The notes: a model not told the origin generated them from the letters alone. Numbered from the stretch's first letter, positions 1 through 11,770 are shown. The stretch: DNA of 64,000 nucleotides from Dastarcus helophoroides (GCA_028583605.1 CM053327.1:27143629-27207628); one strand, 5' to 3'. Numbers and translations: made by a program.

Positions 1-35
1 ACATTATTTTATTTTGAATTTAAATTACGGTAAAA

Positions 36-3000
36 ATGGTAATATTTGAATCAAAATTAACAAAAACGGACGTAACAGTCATTAAAATTTTAGATACGAC
101 TATTCTAGCAGGTTTGTTTGAACCGTCTTTGAATATTTAGGTAAAAACTCGCCATTTTAGGTATTGGAGGCGACTTAATTATTTATTCGAGGGAAACCCA
201 CAAGTTAGTCAAAATTATCCCCGTATTTGAAGGACATGAAATTCAGGGAATCGTGTTTAATGATCGCCTTTCCAAAATTTTATTGCATGGCAACCGGAAT
301 TTGAAAATTTCGGATCTATTTGCAGAATTCAGAATCACAGAATTACACTCTACGACACTTCCGAATTGGATTTGGAGTGTTAGCTTTATTGAAAACGACT
401 CTAAAATTGTTGCGCTCTGCATGAACGATAAAATTTATGTTTTATCCGATAGTTTAGATGTTGTAAAAGTAATATTTTGTGAAGAACAATGTGTATTATA
501 TAGTGCTACTCTTATTAACAATACATGGTGGGATCTAGTGGCAATTTCTGGTACAGTGTTTAGCGAAATTTTATTGTGGAAGCCTGCGGTAAATCAATCT
601 GGTTGCTGTAGTGTTTTGCATCGTTTGATAGGGCATAAGGTAAAAAATTTGCTAACAGCCTTTCTATTTTATTAATCTTTACCATTTAGGGTGTCATCTT
701 CTCAGTAACAGTCAACGAAGATTTATCTTTGCTTTGTTCAACCTCTGATGACCGAACCGCCATTTTATGGGATATTAAATATCCCCACAGCAACAGAAAG
801 ATAGAAAATGCCATTATAGGCCAAAGGACTCGTGTTAATGGACATACCGCTAGGGTATTTTGTTCTAAAATTCTCTCCTCATATTTTATAACAGCCGGTG
901 AAGATTCCCTAATAAACATCTGGGATTTAAATGGCAAGTTAAAACGTACTATAGAAGCTCATCAAGGTGGCTGCATCTGGACCATAGATTGCGATGAAGG
1001 GGGAGGTATTATAGCAAGCGGCGGAAGCGATTGCGCCGTTACGCTGTTTCCAGTGGAAGCAGAAGTTGCTGAAGAAAAAATTTCAATACCGGATGAGGTG
1101 CCAAAAAGGGTTGTTATACTTGCAAGCAATAATTTGGCGATCTTCACTGAGACAGGGACCCTACTTTATTATGACTGTAAACTAAATAATCTTTCAAAAG
1201 TAGGCGCCTTCGAGGATTTAAAAAGTTACGTCATAATGGAGGTGTCCCCTTGCAGAAAAATAATTTCATTAGCAGGTGAATAAAAAAAAGGGCTTTTGAA
1301 ATTTCTATACAAAAAGCCAGGAATGTATTTAAACAAATGAAATTGATGATAATTTTTTCTCAGTTTTTTCATTCTACAATGTTTGGAAGATGAAACTAAT
1401 AACGTACTATTTAGGCTTATTTGAAGTTGCAATGGTAAAGTATCATCAAACCTGCCCTTTCATTGAAATGGACGACAGGAAAAATCAAATAAAAAAAAAA
1501 CCTGAAAATTTGCATTTTTTTAAAATAATTTCGGAAATAATGATCGAATGGAAAGTCTCTAAACGTCATTTAACCGAATTTGTATTTCTTAACTATTTTT
1601 GAAATGCCCATAAGCTAATGAGTATATACATTAATTTATTTATCAGCAATAATCAGATTCTAAGTAAAAGTGTGGTTCTCATTTCTCAAACTTGAACAAT
1701 CTTGGGTGCTGCTTAAAAACTGGTTGACATAAGCGCCAATACTGAGCACAGCGTTTCAAGGCGTTTGTTTTTACAACTTTTAAAGTTCTATCTCACGAAG
1801 CTATATTGCTAATATAGAAAATCGCAGACACTAATTCTATTTATATGAATTGAATTGTAAGAGAAAAATTAAAAATTTTCATTTTATACACGCAATTTTA
1901 AAAAAGTTCAAATTTCGAGCATTAGAGATGTGAAAACTTCAATCAGTTATTTGTTTTCAGGATTTCAAGGGCAGATCTACGTTTACGAAGAGGCGAAGAA
2001 GGTTCTTCAGTTACTTATTTCCCACAGCACAATTTCCAAGGCTCGCATTTATTCATTTCACTGGCTGAACTGTTATTCGTTTCTAACCTGCGAATCTGGG
2101 GGACAGCTGATACTTTGGTATCTCAAAGGAACCATCTACCCAGTGCATAAATTTTACTTACCGCTCAGCAAAGAACCATGGTCCACATCAGCCAGTATAT
2201 TTAATAATTTACTTGTTGTCGGTGACAGAAAAGGGAGTTTGCATGTTTACAATTTTGGGGTATCTACCCCCGTTCAAACAATCAAGAAGGCGCACAATTA
2301 CCTGGGTGTGTCCAATATTTGTCCTCTTAATGATACTGAGGAAATATTTCCTTCGCAAAAATTCCAGAAAATCGTTTCTCTGGGGAGAGATTCCATCATG
2401 AAATCGTTTGAACTAGTCGCTGGTAAACTAGTTCCAGTCACAGCCGAAAAGTTACCACATTCTTGGTTGTGCTGTCTTAGAGAAAATTTAATCGTTGGTT
2501 TTTCTGGGCAAAATTTCGTAATATGGGACCACCACAAGAGAAGATACCTACTTCAAAATTTTTGCGGGGGAGGCCACCGATCCTGGGATTGGTTTAAACT
2601 TCAAGAAAATTTAACATTTGTTTACATAAAAGAAAAGGTTGTAAACAGGTTGGATTTCAATTGGAGAACGGTAGAACCTACGGACTTAACCTCGGGGATT
2701 CACATAAGCGAAATTAACGCGTTAAAAACGATTAATATCGGAGACAGTTTTATTATAATTTCTGGTGGAGAAGACACCACGTTGCGAATTTCCTCGTTTC
2801 AATCCAACGTGTTAGTAAATCGATGCATTTTAAAGTCACACTTATCGAGTATTAGAGCCATTGAGTTGCATAAAATTTACGATGAGTCTGAAGAAAAAAC
2901 AGTTAACTATTTGTTGTTGTCAGCCGGCGGAAGGGCTCAAATTATCCTATGGAAGTTGACAATAAGTAAAGATAACAAAAACGCCGTACAACTGACTTGC

Positions 3001-3783
3001 AAAGAAGAGCATTCTTATTATCAACAGAGTTCCAATTCTGAAGATACATCAGAAGTGAGAATAATGGACGTAAAAGTTGGGGAATTTATGGGAAAAGTTT
3101 TTGCGTTTTGTGCCTGCTCAGATGGTCATATACAAAAATTTGAAATAGTCCAGCATGATCAAAAATATCACTTAGAGTACTCTGGTAGTATTTTTTATGA
3201 TTTAAAATGTATTCTGAAAATCGCTACCCTTCACATTTGTGATGAATATTTTCTAATTACCATGGCAACTGACGGAAAATTGGTCTTTTGGAATATAAGA
3301 GATATTTCTCAAAATTGTCAGACTCAAATTTCGGAGAAGATTCCCACGAATAAATCTGGAATTAACAGTTTTTGTTATAAATTACTAGACATTGACCAAA
3401 TAGGGACGGAGAAACAGCTACTTTTTTTGACCGGAGGTGATGATAATGCTTTAGTTTTGACGTTGTTGCAATTTAAGAAACAAGCCAATAGCATTGAAAT
3501 TACTAAACTGGATCAATATGTCGATAATGGAAAGCACTTATCACAAATAACTGGAGCTTTTATTTCAAGTGATTTAATTTTGACATGTGGAATAGACCAG
3601 AATATAGTTGTCTCTAAATGGTTTGTGCAAAAAAACAAACTAATTGTTAAATGTGATGGTGTTAAAAACACGGTTGTACCCGATGTTCAGGGTATGGAAG
3701 TAATACACATAAATAATATGTATCACATTTTTATTTTTGGTAAAGGATTTCAATATTTTATAAATAAAGAATTTAATAGTTGA
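36..3783 (+). CDS. Wdr6: WDR6 homologue, WD40 partner of the tRNA 2'-O-methyltransferase FTSJ1
   Basis: Spliced gene, exons 36-111, 161-639, 690-1275, 1961-3783 (2964 nt, 987 aa plus stop), reading frame kept across all three GT..AG introns (49, 50 and 685 nt). The ATG at 36 follows an in-frame stop at 21-23. The product is a run of WD-type blades: GIGGDLIIYS at the first junction, SDDRTAILWD and GEDSLINIWDL in exon 3, and SGGEDTTLRIS, GGRAQIILW, TDGKLVFW and GGDDNALVL in exon 4. Length and layout fit WDR6 (human about 1100 aa). In the known family (yeast Rtt10/Trm734) this protein directs the FTSJ1/Trm7 enzyme to 2'-O-methylate wobble base 34 of some tRNAs in the cytosol. AATAAA at 3763-3768 lies inside the last codons, implying a very short 3'UTR. 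Family assignment is firm; the function is inferred from family. Confidence 0.9.
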
Positions 3784-4511
3784 CTTTCTTTTATTTTTAC
3801 AAAACTCTTAAGTGCATCGCGAGCTTAACGGTTGGGGGCGATATTTTTCAAAATAATGCTGACTTACATGAAGCATTTACTGACTACCGTGGAATGGGGT
3901 TACTTTGATCAATTTTCGAATTCAAATCGCTACATCTTTTTTAATTATACCGTAATTAAAAAACTTTAAAAAATGGAAATATCAACTTTGATTAATATAT
4001 TTATCTTTCTAATTGTAACTGAAAATCTTCAAAAACAAAGTTAAACTGAGAGTGGGGTACTTTCATACGCCTCCATTTTTTTTTTCACAAGAAACCAAAG
4101 TAAGCAGTTAAAGAACTAGGAAAATTGATCAATGAGAATTAAAGTTAAAAGGATATTTATGGTTTGAGGTGACTCAAGACAAAATAAAAAATTCTATATA
4201 AAATATCTTTACTAACGAATTAGAAAAAAAAAGATGAAATTATAGTTCTATGCATTATATTAAATGGAAATTTTCTGCAACTATTTCTTTCAATAAATTT
4301 TGGTAAAAATAGAAAAAGAAAGGGTTTTAGCAAGCAGACGCAAGTCCATAATACTAAACGAAAACTATTCGGTACACTGCTACAGATTTTCCTTCAGTTT
4401 CCAAGTAAATTGGTTGAGCTTAGAATTCTTTTTTTGGATACTTTCCGTGGTAGTTATTAATTATTGTACCATGCACTAGTTTTATTCTTCTTTTCTTAAA
4501 TAATGTGAACT
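3784..4511. other. AT-rich intergenic DNA
   Basis: No gene or clear element seen between the WDR6 stop and the left target duplication of the hAT element. The composition is AT-rich with poly-A runs, and no open frame of note is present. Confidence 0.6.
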
Positions 4512-4519
4512 GTGCAGAG
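4512..4519. repeat. Left 8-bp target site duplication of the hAT element
   Basis: GTGCAGAG directly abuts the left inverted repeat and is repeated exactly at 7443-7450. Confidence 0.75.
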
Positions 4520-4607
4520 CAAGGCCGTGCTATGATGCAAAGAGGCACCTGCATCAGGCGGCACAGTAAGGGAGGGCATAAGCATCTAAATCAAAATGAA
4601 ACCTTAG

Positions 4608-5890
4608 CCATTCAATAATTAAAGATCTTTACACATCGCTTTTTTATCTTGGTTAATGTCAGGGGTCAGCAAGTGCGACTCTTCGTTGAGTTGGGTGCGG
4701 TTCCCATTGAAATTTTAATGTTTTTTATTAATTCAGAACTTTTTTTATAACTTGTGTTAAAAGTTTAGGCTGAAAATTAAATAAGATGCCAAAATGTGTA
4801 AAAAAAATGGTCGAAATTACAAAATAAAATTTTACGATTTCTGAAAAAGTCCACATGACAGAAAAAAGGTGGACAATCAATTCCCAATTTCGTAAGAAGA
4901 AAAAAGAGATCGTTTAAGGAAAATTAAGAAAAAAAAAAGTCAAATAGAAAAATTTTAGAAAAAGTGAAATTTTGAGAATAAAATTGATACTCATGAAAAA
5001 GAAAAAAAAACAAAAAAAAGTTCCGCAGTTTTCTTGTAAATGTAGAGTTTTTTTTTCAAAAACCTGAGTTTACATTGTAAAATTCCTATTATTTTTAAAA
5101 CTAAACTAAATTTTAAATCGGGTTCAGAAAAATTTCGAGAACATGGTTAATACTCCAAAAGCCAAAAAATTCAAGTTCAAGGTCTAAATTTCAAGAGAAA
5201 TCTGAAAATTCGAATCATTCAATAATTAAAAATTTTGCACATCGCTTTTCCACATTGGTCTCAGTGTCAGGGGTCAGCAAATGCGGCTCTTGAGTGCTGC
5301 ATGCTGCTCTTTGTTGAGTTGAATTGAGTTGAGTGCGGAAATTTTAATATTTTTTATTAATTCAGAACTCTTTTACAACTTTTGCTAAAAGTTTAAGCTG
5401 AAAATTAGATTCTAAAATGTATAAAAATATATTCAAAATTACAAAATAAAATTATACAATTTCTGAAAAAGCCCACATCCCTTTACTGACAAAATTTGGA
5501 ATTTAAACTCGTGATTTGCTAAAATAATTCAAGATTTAGATAAAATGGAAATTAGTATATGCAGAATCGAAAACATTCGAAAAACTACCCAAAATTTAAA
5601 AAAAAGGTTCACATAAACAAAGGATGGACAATCAACTCTCACCTTTGCAAATAGAAGGAGAAAGAAAAAGGTACTTTGGAGAAAATTAAGAAAAATAATA
5701 AAAGTAAAAAACAAAATTTTTAGAAAAAACCGAAATCTTGAGAATTAAAGTTGATATTCATGAAAAAAAAAACAAAAAATTTCGATAGTATTTTCTATAA
5801 ATGTAGTTTTTTCTGAAAATTTTTATTTCTTCTCAAAATTCTAAATTAATATTTTTAAATTCTTATTATTTTCGAGACTAAACTAGAAAT
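4608..5890. repeat. Imperfect direct duplication inside the hAT element
   Basis: Two diverged copies in the same order, about 4608-5110 and 5216-5890. Shared landmarks are CAGGGGTCAGCAA (4660 and 5268), TTTTTTATTAATTCAGAAC, AAATTACAAAATAAAATT and the GGACAATCAA block. CAGGGGTCAGCAA with nearby TGCGGCTCT resembles another hAT terminus, so a second decayed hAT end may itself have been duplicated. Copy 2 carries an extra stretch of roughly 100 nt. Confidence 0.6.
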
Positions 5891-6454
5891 TTCGAAAAAA
5901 AAAATTTGAAAAATGTCTTTGAACATTTTGAAATCGACAAATCAGGATCAGATAAATTTCGAGAACATAGTCAATATATCAAAAATTCCAGTTTAAAATT
6001 TTAAAATCCAAATTTCAAGAGAAACCTAAAAATTAAAATCGGATAACTAGAATCCGGAGAAATAATCAAAATTTGAAAAAAAAACAATCATAATTTACGT
6101 AATATGCATAAATGAATGTCAACATTTTCGGAATAATATCAACTTGAAAAATAAATTTCATTTATTATAAAAGACTCTTTCCAAAATTTCGAGAAAAATG
6201 TCTATATGTTGATACTAAAATCAAAATTTTATATAAACATGTAAAAATCAAGCGCGATTTTTTTATTTTAAGGAAATATTTCCAGAAAAAGTCAAAATTT
6301 CAAGTTTCAAATCGAAATTTTAGGAAAAACAATAATCGGAACTGAAAAGTCGGAATTCGTAGAAAAAAGTCGAACTTCACAAAAAAACCAATAGTTTACA
6401 TTATAAAATATAAATAAAAAATCCCAATTGGGAATAATTTTGAAATTAAAATAC

Positions 6455-6804
6455 TGTAACGCAATGTAAATAGATAGAATAGAATTTAGAATAGAATTGT
6501 AGAATTTAGTGCATAAGAAAAGTTTCTAGAAAGATCTGATAAGGGCAAAGCGGCCGCGATAATGAAGCAAACGGCAGATGAGCGTTCCAGAAATTTCGGC
6601 AAACGATAAGCCTTATCTGCGAGATTTTTCTGGAACCTGGAGGCCAAAACTATATAAAGCGCCCAGCTCTCCCTCGAGTTAGAGCAGTTAGAAGTCAATA
6701 AGTGAGTTAATTGTTCAGTTGTGGTGATCCGAGTTGAGTTTGAAAATAAAGTGGGTATTATTCAATTCACGTGTTAGTCAATTCGAACCGATAAGCTCGT
6801 AACA
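6455..6804 (+). mobile_element. Solo LTR of an LTR retrotransposon
   Basis: 350-bp unit beginning TGTAACG and ending CGTAACA, giving the canonical TG..CA ends and an imperfect terminal inverted repeat (6 of 7). It is flanked by the 4-bp duplication ATAC (6451-6454 and 6805-6808). Inside, in order, are a TATA box (TATATAAA, 6651-6658), a candidate initiator CAGT at 6685, and AATAAA at 6745-6750. This is the U3-R-U5 order of a + strand LTR. No internal gag/pol remains, so it arose by LTR-LTR recombination. GC content is clearly higher than the surrounding repeat. A 4-bp duplication suits Ty3/gypsy or BEL types; the family cannot be named. Confidence 0.8.
6524..6635 (+). promoter_or_regulatory. 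Candidate heat-shock elements in the solo LTR U3 region
   Basis: The middle site is a perfect three-unit HSF target, TTCcaGAAatTTC (6585-6597). It is flanked by two-unit sites TTCtaGAA (6524-6531) and TTCtgGAA (6628-6635), all within 130 bp upstream of the LTR TATA box. The match to the nTTCnnGAAn consensus is direct. That HSF drives this LTR is inference. Confidence 0.45.
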
Positions 6805-7442
6805 ATACAAATTGGATAAATAAAGACTCTTTCCAAACTTTCGAGAAAAAAGTACACATGTATCTAGGAAAATCAAAATTTAGTATAAACACGTAAAAAC
6901 TAAAAGTGGTAACTTTTTATTTCGAGTAAAAGTTGAAATTTTGATAAAAAAAACTCTTACATTTTTGAGAATGATAAACAGAATTAAATTAAAAATATTT
7001 CGTGATTTTTTTTTGCGTAATTTCATATTTTACATTTTCAGTTTTTATTATTTTTTTAATTTTAAGAACATAGTTGTTTAAAAAAAATCTAAATTTATAT
7101 AGAGTTTCAAATCTTTAAGAAAAAGTGGAAATTTCGATTTTATAGCCAGAATTTGAGGAAAAAATTCAAATTTGAAATTGCCCCGAGGAGATTAAAATTT
7201 CAACATAGACTTTAATATTTTGTATTACACGATACTAAAAAAATATTTTTAATCGAAATTGAAATAATTGCTGCTATGTGATCACAGTTCCGCTTTAAGC
7301 TAATAATTAACTTTTGTTCTTAATGTTATTTGTTTTTTAAACATAATCGAAGGTTGTTTTGTTTGTTTTAAATAAAAAAACTTTTATCAGGCGGCATTCT
7401 GAAGATTTGCATTATACTAAGAAAATCTGCAGCACGGCCCTG

Positions 7443-7450
7443 GTGCAGAG
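7443..7450. repeat. Right 8-bp target site duplication of the hAT element
   Basis: GTGCAGAG directly abuts the right inverted repeat, identical to 4512-4519. Confidence 0.75.
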
Positions 7451-8180
7451 AACATAGATACATAGAATTTGGGTTAGAACAATGCAGTTAAATTAGTGCA
7501 TTTTAAGACATTATTTTTGTTTTCTCGGATTTTTCATTTGGAATTTTATCCTAATTTTCGGCTAAAATTGGAAATTTTCATTTAAGAAATTTTGTGTTTA
7601 AATAACTTTAATTTGATCAACCTAAATTCAAAGATCGATTTTTCAAATCTTTCTTTATTGACATTTCGATTTTAGTTGCAAAATTTGCCCAGATTATTTG
7701 AAATTTTTTGCCTATAAATCTCGATTCAAACTATAGCAGAATAAAGATTTTTTATATTACATATTGTTGCAGTCTCAATGTTCATGAAAATTTCTAATTG
7801 GGCCCTTGCTTTCAAAAATATTGGTCACATCAGCTTTAGCATTTATGTGAAGATGATAGCTTGACTGTCGAAACGCGTTAGAGCAACCTTTGTTGTGTTT
7901 TTTAATCTTTCTTGGTTTCAGGGGACAAGATTTGTATTTCATTTTTTGAGTATAACTAAGGACCAGTCCGTTCCTCCAAAAAACATCAGCTTTAAAAGAA
8001 AAAAAAACCGAAATTTCGAATATAAAGTCGAAGAAAATAAACTCGAAATTTCCAAGCAAAAGCAGATTTCTAAGAAAATATCTTAAATTATTTAGTTTCG
8101 ACTTTTTTTAGGGTTTAAAGTAATTTTAAATTTACTCGTAAAAAAAGGGAACGTACTTAAGTTCAAAAAAATAGTAGAAC
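7451..8180. other. AT-rich DNA with one fold-back family copy
   Basis: No gene. It contains a copy of the dispersed fold-back family at 7847-7974 (listed separately) and degenerate AAATTTCG repeat. Confidence 0.5.
7847..7974 (+). repeat. Dispersed fold-back family, single-arm copy
   Basis: Carries GTGAAGATGATAGC, then the GAAACGCGTTAGAGCAACC block, then the TTTCTTGGTTTCAGGGGACA block, ending near GACCAGTCCGTTCC. The same string of blocks recurs near 11.9, 19.2, 38.7, 39.0, 53.0 and 57.9 kb. It resembles the ribozyme-bearing terminal repeat of a Penelope-like element; see the findings. Confidence 0.6.
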
Positions 8181-8355
8181 TTTCTGAAAAGTTTCGTAAT
8201 AAAAGTATCTTAGCAAAATTTTGAGAAAAATCAAAAACCTGTGTTGAAAATAAAATACAATACGACTTTTTTCTCGAACTTTCATATTTTTTGTAACTAA
8301 AGTGAAATCTTTAAGATGGAGGTCGAAATTTCGAAAATTAAACCCAAAGTTCCAA
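8181..8355. repeat. Left long direct repeat flanking the LINE
   Basis: Starts TTTCTGAAAAGTTTCGTAAT and ends near CCCAAAGTTCCA. It matches 11573-11770 along its length apart from an extra stretch of about 30 nt in the right copy. Both inner limits coincide with the LINE ends, as expected of a target site duplication. Confidence 0.65.
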
Positions 8356-10395
8356 GTAACCCCAATATGCTTTCAAAGCACTGCGAGTAGAATGCAGAAA
8401 CAAGGATAGATGGCGATGAACCGCCTTCTTAAACAAGGATAGGTTGTAATTTTTGGGGAAAATTCCTTTCAGTAACAAGTTCCATAACTTGGAAGTTCTA
8501 TAGAAAAAAGAGTCTCCATAGACAGAAGTCCTCACTGTGTCAAGCTGGACCGCACAGGAATTTGATGTCTCCGACTGTGTAGTACGCCTCAAGAATCTTG
8601 CCCTTGGGGGGATCAATCCTATTATTTCCTGCGAGCATCTTCCATGATAGTACTTGTAGAAAAGAGACAAGTCACCAACCATGCGCCTGTGTTCTAGTGT
8701 TTCGAGAGAATCGGTCAGACTCTCGTCATCAATTAGGCGAATCGCTCTTCTTTGAATTGAATCCAAGGGAGCTAAAATGTGTTTTGGGGCTGAACTTCAA
8801 ACATAAGAACAGTATTCTAGTGTTGGCCTAACTTGAGCTTTGTATAGTGTTAGTAGCTGATGAGATGTGAAGTACTTTTTAGCTCTAAAAAGAAAGCCTA
8901 GCTTCTGAGAGGCGAATTTGGCAATGGCGCGCACATAATCGTCCCAAGAGAAGTTAGGGCTCGCATTTACAGATAGACAGATTAGATCCCATCGGAAGGA
9001 TTTTACCGTTCATTACTATGTTTGTTGCATTATCCCTTGATGTTTTCTTAGAGAAAACCGCGGCCTGAGTTTTTGAAGCGTTGAAGTCGACCAAATTGTT
9101 CTTACCCCATTCCAGAATAATCTCGAGATCACGATTAATCGTCTGTATCTGCTGTTCCCTTAGTCGATCTGAAGCAGCAATGGTTTGTCGGAGAAAAAAG
9201 ATGACAGAAGGTTACTATCATCTGGGTAGCTGTATATAGGATTGGAAGTTGAAGCTAAGAGATCGTTTATGTGTAACAGAAATAGAGTAGGAGACAGAAC
9301 AGATCCCTGAGGCACCCCTGCGTTAATCGCAAATGTCTTGGATGAGGTGCCATCGACGACGACCTAAATAGATCTGTCAGCGAGAAAATGAGATATCGAA
9401 TGACAGAGTCCAGGAGAAAGACCATAAGATGTTAATTTGGCGAGAAGAGCTTGGTGCCGGACTCTGCCGAAAGCCTTTGATATATCCAATGCCCCAATCC
9501 TAGCCCCACCATGTTATTCCATATCTGAGTTACAGATATGAGTAACATATGCCAGTAGATCGCCAGTGGAACGTTGTTGTCTAAAACCGTATTGCCTGTC
9601 GGAGATGATTCTATTTTCCTCCAGATATTTGAGAATCTCGATGTTGATAAGCTTTTCTATCACTTTAGATATAACGGGTAACAAAGATATAGGGCGATAG
9701 TTGTTAGCCAAATTCCTTTTTCCCTTTCTAGGGATAGGCTGCACTCTAGCAGATTTCCAGATGTTAGGGAATACACCTTTGTTGTAAGAGAGTGGGAACA
9801 ATTTGCTTAGAACAGGAGTCAACTCTGGGGCGCACTGTTTAAGAACAATAACGGGAATACCATCAAGGCCAGAAGCTTTCGAGGTGTAGAGCTCAAGGAG
9901 CATCTTCTTGATTGTGCGTTGTCTGAAAACAACTTCAGGCATCAAAGTGCCAACCTTATGAAGAATAGCAGGTTCTGCGTTTCGAGAATCAAGATTGGAA
10001 TTTTCAGCAAACTTTAAGGCTAACATGTCAGCCTTTTCCTTGGAGGTAGTAGCAATATTGCTATTTTCATCGAGTAAAGGTGGAAAACTTGAAGATGTTA
10101 AATTCTTTCCAATCGACTTTGCAAATCCCCAAAAGGACCTGGAACCGTTCGGACAGTTGATAAGCCTCTGGCGCATTTTACGATCGAGATCACCTTTTAC
10201 CTCGTCAATAACCTGTTTACAAGAATTTCGTGCATCTACAAATATGGTCCGAGTCTCGACTGAGGGATTATTTCGCCAACGACGATATAAGTGATTTTTG
10301 CAGGAGACAGCCCGAGCACATTTTTCACTGAACCAAGATTTACTGGAAGCAGACTTCTTTTGGGAGTGGGGAATTGAGCATTCCATACCAATCAA
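8338..10395 (-). pseudogene. LINE reverse transcriptase and C-terminal tail
   Basis: Open from 10395 to a TAA at 9514, then continuing in the same sense to 8338 with further breaks. RT blocks in order: NNYRPISLLPVISKVIEKL, YGFRQQRSTGDLLAYVTH, IGALDISKAF, GVPQGSVLSPTLFLLHINDL, then YPDDS where active enzymes have Y/F-A-D-D. There is a CAA-to-TAA type stop after CNSDME and a TAG after LADRSI. The tail (8338-8766) ends SALKAYW, where the copy at 20.9 kb has SALKA-stop. The natural stop is therefore lost and the frame reads into flanking DNA. Clearly a CR1/jockey-group RT and clearly inactive. Confidence 0.8.
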
Positions 10396-11572
10396 GATAG
10401 TTTCCGTAATGGATTCGGCGACTAAGGAAGAGTTGTCTGAGTTAAAGCAGACTTCCTGCCATGGGAAAGATGCAAAGAAGTCTCTTAATTCTTCCCAGTT
10501 TGCAGAGTTAAAGTGTCAAACCCTACGGGACTGCGTCTGGGAAGGAGGTGGTATATGAAGCGAGCGAGAGGCTGCTACAAGCTTATGATCCGAATTTCCA
10601 AGCGGTGATGTCCAGAGATTTTATACGAATTTGGTGAATTTGTAAGGAAAAGACCGAGTAGATTAGATTGATGGGTATCTACATCAGGAATTCTTGTGGG
10701 TTCCTCAACTAATTGCAATAGTCCACAAGTGATGGCGAAAGCCTCTGCTACCCTTCCCGCGTCGTCAGTTCGGGAAGAAAACCTTAACCAGGGTATGTTG
10801 TGTACGTTGAAGTTACCGAGAAAGACAACCTCAGCTTTTGGATCATTCGTCTGTAGGTGATCAAAGGTTGCGGAGAGATAAGAGAAGAGCTGTCTGTATG
10901 AGGGATCGTTTGGAGACAAATAAAGTGAACAAATGAATATTACTTCGTTTTTAGAACAGATTTTCAGCCAAATCACATCATGATCAGCAGATTCCAGTGC
11001 TTTTTCTCGTTGACAGGACAGGTCGCTTTGCGTAAAAGCACAAATTCCCCTCTTGTGTAGAAATTTTGTGTGCAAGTCGTAGTTAAGGCAAAGCAAATGG
11101 ACTGTATTGATGGATGGGGAGACTTGGGTTTCTGTCAGAGACAGCACATGGGGTCTTTCCTTTTGAAGGTGTTGATGAACCGAGTTTAGATTTGAGTTTA
11201 GACTCCGAATGTTACAGAATTGAATTTTGAATGAATTGTTTGAAAGAAACTTGGCCCGTGGTACTTTAAAATTTTCCGTCGATTTTGGATTCCCTCGTAC
11301 ACCCTCCATCCGGACATCCGAACGGGAGGGTAGTTTACGTCCGGATTTTTTTGCACGAAGAGAATCCATCATCTTTGTTTTTAATAATTAGAAGAAAAAA
11401 TCAGAGTAGTTGAAAAAAGGAAATAAGGAAAAGGACAGGATAAGAAATGAAGAAGAGCAGAAACCGACTCACGTGGCAGAGACGGAAACATAATGTAAGC
11501 ATCATTTCACCGCCTCCTAGTGATACGTGGGGTGGTACTACCTCGGACGACTGAAAGTTCCAGTCTACCACC
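8356..11572 (-). mobile_element. CR1/jockey-group LINE, nearly full length, inactive
   Basis: Minus-strand non-LTR retrotransposon of about 3.2 kb with an AP-endonuclease domain followed by a reverse transcriptase and a C-terminal tail. A 5' leader of about 200 bp precedes the ATG at 11372. The 3' terminus (..GGGGTTAC) is fixed by comparison with the second copy at 20503-20991. Several inactivating changes are visible (see the two pseudogene entries). It is flanked by long direct repeats of 175-200 bp. Confidence 0.85.
10575..11372 (-). pseudogene. LINE AP-endonuclease region
   Basis: 265-aa open frame. About residues 50-230 look like an APE-type endonuclease: IQFCNIRSLNSNLNSV, then LSLTETQ, IFICSLYLSPND, and VVFLGNFNVHN..WL. 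In active relatives this last block reads GDFN, so the metal-binding aspartate is replaced by Asn here. The terminal S-D-H motif is likewise not intact (ISGHHRLEIRII). The frame ends before the reverse transcriptase; active elements would normally continue. The endonuclease would nick target DNA to prime reverse transcription. This copy is judged dead. Confidence 0.75.
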
Positions 11573-11770
11573 TTTCTAAAAAGTTTCATAATAAAAATAT
11601 CTTAGCAAAATTTTGAGAAAAATCAAAAAACTTAATCACGATGTTTTGAATCGAAAGAAATATGTTGAAAATAAAATACGACTTTTTTCTCGAAATTTCA
11701 TATTTTTTGTAACCAAAGTGAAAACTTTAAGAAGGAGGTCGAAATTTCTAAAATGAAACTCAAAGTTTCA
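11573..11770. repeat. Right long direct repeat flanking the LINE
   Basis: Partner of 8181-8355, starting TTTCTAAAAAGTTTCATAAT exactly at the LINE 5' end. About 90 percent similar by eye outside one insertion. Confidence 0.65.

Larger units (their letters stand above)
4520..7442. mobile_element. hAT-like DNA transposon, non-coding
   Basis: The ends are CAAGGCCGTGCT (4520) and AGCACGGCCCTG (ending 7442). Reversed, the right end reads CAGGGCCGTGCT, matching the left at 11 of 12 bases. GTGCAGAG is present exactly at 4512-4519 and at 7443-7450. An 8-bp target duplication with CAGGG-type ends is the hAT hallmark. Both ends also carry ATCAGGCGGCA nearby (4546 and 7386). No transposase frame is visible inside. 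The interior is degenerate AAATTTCG-type repeat, a local direct duplication (about 4608-5110 and 5216-5890) and a nested solo LTR. Confidence 0.75.

Noticed and set aside
9995..10558. Plus-strand open frames across the LINE
   Set aside because: Shadows of the minus-strand reverse transcriptase; no domain of their own.
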